The notes under the pieces: model-generated | Told to the model about the DNA's origin: nothing | The model's input: the letters and a program-made list of their open reading frames with translations, nothing else | Database searches by the model: none | In this document: positions 60,460-64,000 of the stretch, piece after piece | Layout: the number at the start of each line of letters is the position of its first letter | Position numbering within the stretch: position 1 is the stretch's first letter | From: Citreicella sp. C3M06 | GTDB lineage: Bacteria > Pseudomonadota > Alphaproteobacteria > Rhodobacterales > Rhodobacteraceae | Direction: 5' to 3' | Assembly: GCF_018860705.1 (NCBI RefSeq) | Contig: NZ_JAHKQA010000056.1 | Coordinates: 62,001-126,000 of the forward strand | DNA: 64,000 nucleotides | Translations under genes and position numbers: made by a program

Positions 60460-61428
60460 ATGACCGATCATCTGCGCTGGGGCATTCTTGGGGCCGCGAA
60501 ATTTGCGCGCGAGCATATGGGGCCGGCGATCCACGCCGCCCGTGGCGGCACGCTGAGCGCCATCGCCACAAGCAGCCCGGACAAGGCCGCGCCCTTTGCC
60601 GAGATCGCCCCGGGCATCGCGGTGTTCGACAGCTACGAATCGCTCCTGGAGTCGCCGGACATCGACGCGGTGTACATCCCGCTGCCCAATGCGCTGCATG
60701 TCGAATGGTCGGAAAAGGCGGCGCAGGCGGGCAAGCACGTGCTGTGCGAAAAGCCGGTGGCGATGGATGTGGCCGGGGTCGACCGGCTGATCGCCGCGCG
60801 CGAGCGCAGCGGTAAGCTGATCGCCGAGGCATGGATGATCGCGCATCATCCGCAATACGCCAAGGCGCGCGCCCTGCTGGACGAGGGCGCCATCGGCCCG
60901 TTGGTGCGCATCGATTCGACCCACAGCTTCTTCAACGACGACCTAGCGAACATCCGCAACCGGCCCGACGCCGGTGGCGGCGCGCTTGGCGACATCGGCG
61001 TCTATGCCTTTGGCTCGGTCCGTCTGCTGACGGGGCAGGAGCCGCAAGTGATCCTCGCCGCCGAGATCGAGATGCAGAACGGCGTCGATGTGTCTGCGCA
61101 TGTGATGGCGCGGTTCGCGGGGTTTCTTTATACCGGGCGGGTGTCGATGCGCGCCGCCCCGTGGCAGGAAATGGTGATCCATGGTGAAACCGGCGTGATC
61201 CGAATGCCGGTGCCCTACAATGCGCAGGTCTTTGGCGAGGCCCGCGTCGAGTTGCACCGTTCCGGCGGCCCTGTGGAAACCTGGCGGTTCCCTCGCGAGA
61301 ATCACTATGTTCTGCAGGTCGAAGCCTTCAACCGCGCCGTGCGCGACGGTGCCGACTGGCCCGTACCGCTGGAACAAAGCCGGGGCACCCGTGCGTTGCT
61401 GGATGCCATTCTCGCGGCGGCGGGCTGA
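60460..61428 (+). CDS. Gfo/Idh/MocA family oxidoreductase
   Basis: A 322-residue NAD(P)-dependent oxidoreductase. The Rossmann motif is WGILGAAKFAREHM (about 7-20), the cofactor/catalytic Lys is in HVLCEKPVAMD, and the proposed catalytic region is EAWMIAHHPQYAKAR. The C-terminal alpha/beta domain contains RPDAGGGALGDIGVYAFGSVRLL. The family oxidises sugars and cyclitols; the substrate is unknown. The ATG at 60460 follows ACAGGAGACAG. It stands between tRNA-Lys and phaR. Confidence 0.9.
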   Translation: MTDHLRWGILGAAKFAREHMGPAIHAARGGTLSAIATSSPDKAAPFAEIAPGIAVFDSYESLLESPDIDAVYIPLPNALHVEWSEKAAQAGKHVLCEKPVAMDVAGVDRLIAARERSGKLIAEAWMIAHHPQYAKARALLDEGAIGPLVRIDSTHSFFNDDLANIRNRPDAGGGALGDIGVYAFGSVRLLTGQEPQVILAAEIEMQNGVDVSAHVMARFAGFLYTGRVSMRAAPWQEMVIHGETGVIRMPVPYNAQVFGEARVELHRSGGPVETWRFPRENHYVLQVEAFNRAVRDGADWPVPLEQSRGTRALLDAILAAAG

Positions 61429-61524
61429 CATCCGCTCGCATCCCCATGGGAAAGCTAGTGCTTTCCTTTTATTCTGCGAGAGCTTAGTCTTTGCCAACAA
61501 TGTTTCACGGCCAGGGAGGGTGAC

Positions 61525-62070
61525 GTGGCAGACGACCTCAAACCGCTGCTGATAAAGCGCTATGCCAGCCGCCGTCTCTACAATACCGAGACGAGCGATT
61601 ACGTGACGCTCGAAGACATCGCCGGGTTCATCCGCGATGGTCGGGACGTTCAGATCGTCGATCTGAAATCGGGCGATGACCTGACCCGGCAATATTTGTT
61701 GCAAATCGTTGCCGAACACGAATCACGCGGGGAATCGGTTTTGCCGATCAACGTGTTGACCGATCTGGTGCGCAGCTACACCACGACGGCCACCTCGGCG
61801 GTGCCGCAGTTTCTGGCTGCCAGCTTCGAGATGTTCCGCGACAGCCAGTCCAAATGGGCGGAAACCGTCTCCTCGAACCCGATGATGCCCAAGATCCCCG
61901 GTTTCGAGGCGATGCAGGCGCAGCAGGAGGCGTTTCTCAAGGCGATGACCGGGGGCATGGGAAACCAGTGGTCCGGGCCGGAAGCCGAAACCGAGGACGC
62001 CGAAGACCTCGAGACGGTCAAGAAACAGCTCGCCGAGTTGCAGGCGAAGCTCGCGAAGATCCAGAAATAA
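61525..62070 (+). CDS. phaR: Polyhydroxyalkanoate synthesis regulator PhaR
   Basis: A 181-residue PhaR. The N-terminal PHB-accumulation DNA-binding domain is LLIKRYASRRLYNTETSDYVTLEDIAGFIRDGRDVQIVDLKSGDDLTRQ, almost the family consensus. PhaR represses phasin genes and is released when it binds PHA granules. The middle (about 85-145) is the granule/phasin-interaction part, and the C-terminus is a coiled coil (EDLETVKKQLAELQAKLAKIQK). The start is GTG at 61525 with GGGAGG upstream. No phaABC genes are in the window. A strong terminator follows, shared with the convergent aminotransferase. Confidence 0.95.
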   Translation: MADDLKPLLIKRYASRRLYNTETSDYVTLEDIAGFIRDGRDVQIVDLKSGDDLTRQYLLQIVAEHESRGESVLPINVLTDLVRSYTTTATSAVPQFLAASFEMFRDSQSKWAETVSSNPMMPKIPGFEAMQAQQEAFLKAMTGGMGNQWSGPEAETEDAEDLETVKKQLAELQAKLAKIQK

Positions 62071-62090
62071 TCTGCTCGCAGGGCAGGCAG

Positions 62091-62115
62091 GGGGCGGCCT
62101 TTGGCCGCCCCTTTT
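62091..62115. terminator. Terminator between phaR and the DegT gene
   Basis: GGGGCGGCC (62091-62099), TTT, GGCCGCCCC (62103-62111), then TTTT. A perfect 9-bp stem. Confidence 0.9.
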
Positions 62116-62120
62116 GCGTG

Positions 62121-63332
62121 TCAGGTGCCGTAGGCGCGGGTCTCGGACATGACCTGTTCGGCGGCGGTCACGAGGATATCGGCCACGGCGGCGCAATCTT
62201 CCAGCGTCAGGCGGGCGGGCAGGCGGGTGTCGCAGGCCGCTTCCAGCATGGCGCGGGTGCGCGGCAGCTCGGGCATCTCGGGTAGGAACTGCCAGTTCCA
62301 GAAGGCGCGGGCGTTGTCGCTCGACAGGCCGAACACCTGCACCTTGACCCCGAGCGCGGCGGCGACATCGGCAAAGGCGCGCATCTCGTCGCGAGTCATG
62401 CTCCGCAGGTTGAATTGCAGGGAATCCGGCGCGCGTTCTTCTTGGGGTAGCTTGTCCGGGACATAAATCCATGGTGAGCGATTGATCCGCTCGGCGACGA
62501 AATCATGGTTGCGCCGCCCGTCGAGGATGCGGCGCTCTACATGCGCCAGTTGCGGGCGGATCACCGCCGCCGACAGGTTCGACATGCGCAGATTGTACAG
62601 CGGCAGCTTGTTCTGCCAGCGTGCAAAGGCCTCGGCCAGCGCACCGGTATTGTCGCCATGGGCCACGTGTTTCTTCCAAGTGTGCTCGTAAGCGCCGGAC
62701 AGGATCACCGCCTGCGCCACGATATCCGCATCATCGGTGATCAGGATGCCGCCTTCGCCCGCGTTCACCAGCTTGTAGCTCTGAAAGCTGAAGCAGCCGA
62801 TGCGCCCGATGGTGCCGACCTTGCGCCCGCCCCAGACGGTGCCCAGCGAATGCGCCGCGTCCTCGATCACCGGAATGTCGCGCGCGTCGCACAGCGCCAT
62901 GATCGCGTCCATGTCAGAGGTGTGCCCGCGCATATGGCTGATGATCACCGCCTGCACGCTGTCCAGTTTGGCTTCGAAATCGCCAAGGTCGATGCGGTAA
63001 TTCTCGCCGACCTCACAGAGCACCGGGATGCAATCGGCATGAACGATGGCCGAGGGCACGGCGGCAAAGGTGAAACCGGGGATCATCACCCGCGCATCGC
63101 GCGGCAGGCCAAGCGCCTTGAGCGACAGGAATAGCGCTGCAGAACAGCTCGACACCGCCAGCGCGTAGCGGCTGCCCATCATCGCGGCGAACTCACGCTC
63201 CAGCAGCGCGACGGGGGCGTCCTCGGGGGCAGTGTAGCGGAACAAATCGCCTGACTGCAGAAGGCGGTCGATCTCGGCGCGCGCCTCGGCAGGGATCGGC
63301 TCGGCGTCATGCATGTTTGGCAGGCTGCTCAT
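62121..63332 (-). CDS. DegT/DnrJ/EryC1/StrS family aminotransferase
   Basis: A 403-residue PLP enzyme of the sugar-aminotransferase family. PLP Lys187 is in FSFQSYKLVNAGEGGILITDD, Asp158 in VIEDAAHSLG, and the N-terminal Tyr/Cys region is AVSSCSAALFLSLKALGLP. The usual ExH/G pattern of the class is intact. It normally transaminates keto-sugars for antigens or antibiotics, but no other sugar genes are adjacent. The upstream gene on the same strand is an FAD oxidoreductase (114 bases), so the two may form an operon for amine or amino-acid metabolism instead. Confidence 0.9.
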   Translation of the reverse strand: MSSLPNMHDAEPIPAEARAEIDRLLQSGDLFRYTAPEDAPVALLEREFAAMMGSRYALAVSSCSAALFLSLKALGLPRDARVMIPGFTFAAVPSAIVHADCIPVLCEVGENYRIDLGDFEAKLDSVQAVIISHMRGHTSDMDAIMALCDARDIPVIEDAAHSLGTVWGGRKVGTIGRIGCFSFQSYKLVNAGEGGILITDDADIVAQAVILSGAYEHTWKKHVAHGDNTGALAEAFARWQNKLPLYNLRMSNLSAAVIRPQLAHVERRILDGRRNHDFVAERINRSPWIYVPDKLPQEERAPDSLQFNLRSMTRDEMRAFADVAAALGVKVQVFGLSSDNARAFWNWQFLPEMPELPRTRAMLEAACDTRLPARLTLEDCAAVADILVTAAEQVMSETRAYGT

Positions 63333-63446
63333 ATTTCAAGTTCCCGAATGTCTGTTTCGGGAAAGCTTAAACACGAGTTTCATGACAACCAAGTTAAAAC
63401 CGGCCGGGGATCGGCCGGTCAGGGCGCCAGACGCTGCAAATCTGTG

Positions 63447-64000
63447 TCAGATGCCAAGCCGGTCGCGCAGCGCGAACCATGTCATCGCAAGCTTCAACAA
63501 AGGCGTGCGCATCGACGGTCCGCCGGGGAAGGGCGGGGTCGGCAGCGCGGCCATGGCATCGAACCCGGCGCTGCTACCCTTGACCACCTCGGCCAAAAGC
63601 CGCCCGGCATGAACCGCGGTGCCAACACCATGCCCGGAATATCCCGCCGCCGCGAGCACGTTGGGGCGCAACCTCTCCAGCAGCGGCAGGCGCTTCATGG
63701 TGATGCCCAGCGTGCCGCCCCAGGCGTAGTCCAGCCGCACATCCCTGAGCGAAGGAAAGATCTCCAGCATCGGAGCGCGCACCTTGGCGCGGATGTCCTG
63801 CGGGAATCGGTAGGAGTAATTCTCGCCGCCGCCAAACAGCAGCCGCCCGTCCGGCGACAGGCGGAAGTAATTTACCACATGCCGCGAATCGGCCACGGCC
63901 ACGTCGCGGGTCAACACCTCGGCCACGCGCGCACCCAGCGGCTCGGTCGCCACGATGAAATTGTTGATCGGCATCACCCGCCGCGCCACCTTCGGCTGCA
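63447..64000 (-). CDS. FAD-dependent oxidoreductase, OrdL/PuuB type (5' truncated)
   Basis: This is the C-terminal part (about 183 residues) of a gene that continues past the window; the GTG at 63989 is a Val codon inside the frame. PINNFIVATEPLG, YFRLSPDGRLLFGGGE and YAWGGTLGITMKRLPLL, then GYSGHGVGTAVHAGRLLAEVV, are characteristic of DAO-family enzymes such as gamma-glutamylputrescine oxidase. The final GHGVGTA binds FAD. The last 45 residues (PTPPFPGGPSMRTPLLKL) are usual for the group. It precedes the DegT aminotransferase on the same strand. Confidence 0.88.
   Translation of the reverse strand, partial: QPKVARRVMPINNFIVATEPLGARVAEVLTRDVAVADSRHVVNYFRLSPDGRLLFGGGENYSYRFPQDIRAKVRAPMLEIFPSLRDVRLDYAWGGTLGITMKRLPLLERLRPNVLAAAGYSGHGVGTAVHAGRLLAEVVKGSSAGFDAMAALPTPPFPGGPSMRTPLLKLAMTWFALRDRLGI

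Noticed and set aside
63447-63989. FAD oxidoreductase starting at the GTG at 63989
   Set aside because: The frame is open to the window edge with family-like residues (Q-P-K-V-A-R-R-V-M-P), so this GTG is an internal Val.
1-64000. CRISPR arrays, prophage, insertion sequences or toxin-antitoxin pairs
   Set aside because: No regularly spaced repeats, transposase, integrase or phage structural motif was seen in any frame. Small genes have other plausible contexts.

Overview
The window is 64 kb of GC-rich (roughly two thirds G+C by eye), densely packed chromosomal DNA. It has the gene content and style of an alphaproteobacterium, most likely a member of the Rhodobacteraceae/Rhodobacterales. Pointers are phosphatidylcholine synthase, the PhaR-type polyhydroxyalkanoate regulator, the TauE/SafE plus TIGR02186 pair, quinone-type PyrD, many ATGA start/stop overlaps, and intergenic elements with a GGCAAGATGAAG core. 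I see no phage, insertion sequence, integron, CRISPR array or conjugation gene. The assignment to a family is inference. Two tRNA genes (Gly-TCC and Lys-TTT) are present.

Layout, left to right. 1-1115: the 3' part of a lytic transglycosylase and a small secreted protein. 1116-6128 (minus): clpS, an rsmC-like methyltransferase, an SDR with an altered active site, hemF and adenine deaminase. 6252-9180 (plus): HAD hydrolase, D,D-carboxypeptidase with a SPOR-like tail, and a small membrane protein. 9184-12745: a ThDP enzyme and an enolase-superfamily enzyme, divergent from a GntR/FCD regulator with a palindromic operator. 12823-17024: AhpD-like protein, pheT and a persulfide-dioxygenase-like MBL protein. 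17174-22312: RND efflux pump genes divergent from a TetR regulator. 22511-25358: TauE/SafE plus TIGR02186, GNAT, and a DUF2383-like protein. 25371-37682: a hybrid histidine kinase and OmpR-type regulator divergent from a large operon. That operon has a long-chain acyl-CoA ligase, a complete Liv-type ABC importer, a tiny membrane protein, thpR and a phenylacetate-CoA-ligase-like protein. 37673-41442: acyltransferase, arsC, pyrD, DUF952 and a small membrane protein, divergent from a TetR regulator. 41563-46435: secreted 5'-nucleotidase, enol-lactonase, an ArsR-family regulator with the cysteine spacing of persulfide sensors, and an AMP-forming acyl-CoA ligase. 46565-56472: methyltransferase, DUF1992, FKBP, dehalogenase with hydrolase, truB, metG, aldo-keto reductase and an MsbA-like ABC exporter. 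56554-64000: tRNA-Gly, flavodoxin, pcs, mtaB, dapF, tRNA-Lys, Gfo/Idh, phaR, DegT aminotransferase and the 3' part of an FAD oxidoreductase.

Most of this is ordinary housekeeping plus catabolic and transport modules. The least explained part is 25371-37682. There a two-component system, tandem direct repeats in the shared promoter region, an acyl-CoA ligase, an ABC importer and a second ligase-like protein without a recognisable ATP-binding loop form one unit. I read it as a regulated import-and-activate system for an unidentified carboxylic acid. Other points worth a second look are an SDR with Cys in place of the catalytic Lys, a MetRS with Gln at the first KMSKS Lys, an ArsR regulator with 66-residue Cys spacing, several predicted repressor operators, and a repeated element near gene 3' ends.

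Start sites were chosen by ribosome-binding sites and family N-termini. They are often well inside the longest open frame. The large frames antisense to pheT, hemF/SDR, acrB, liv, ushA and metG were judged to be shadows of high-GC codon use.
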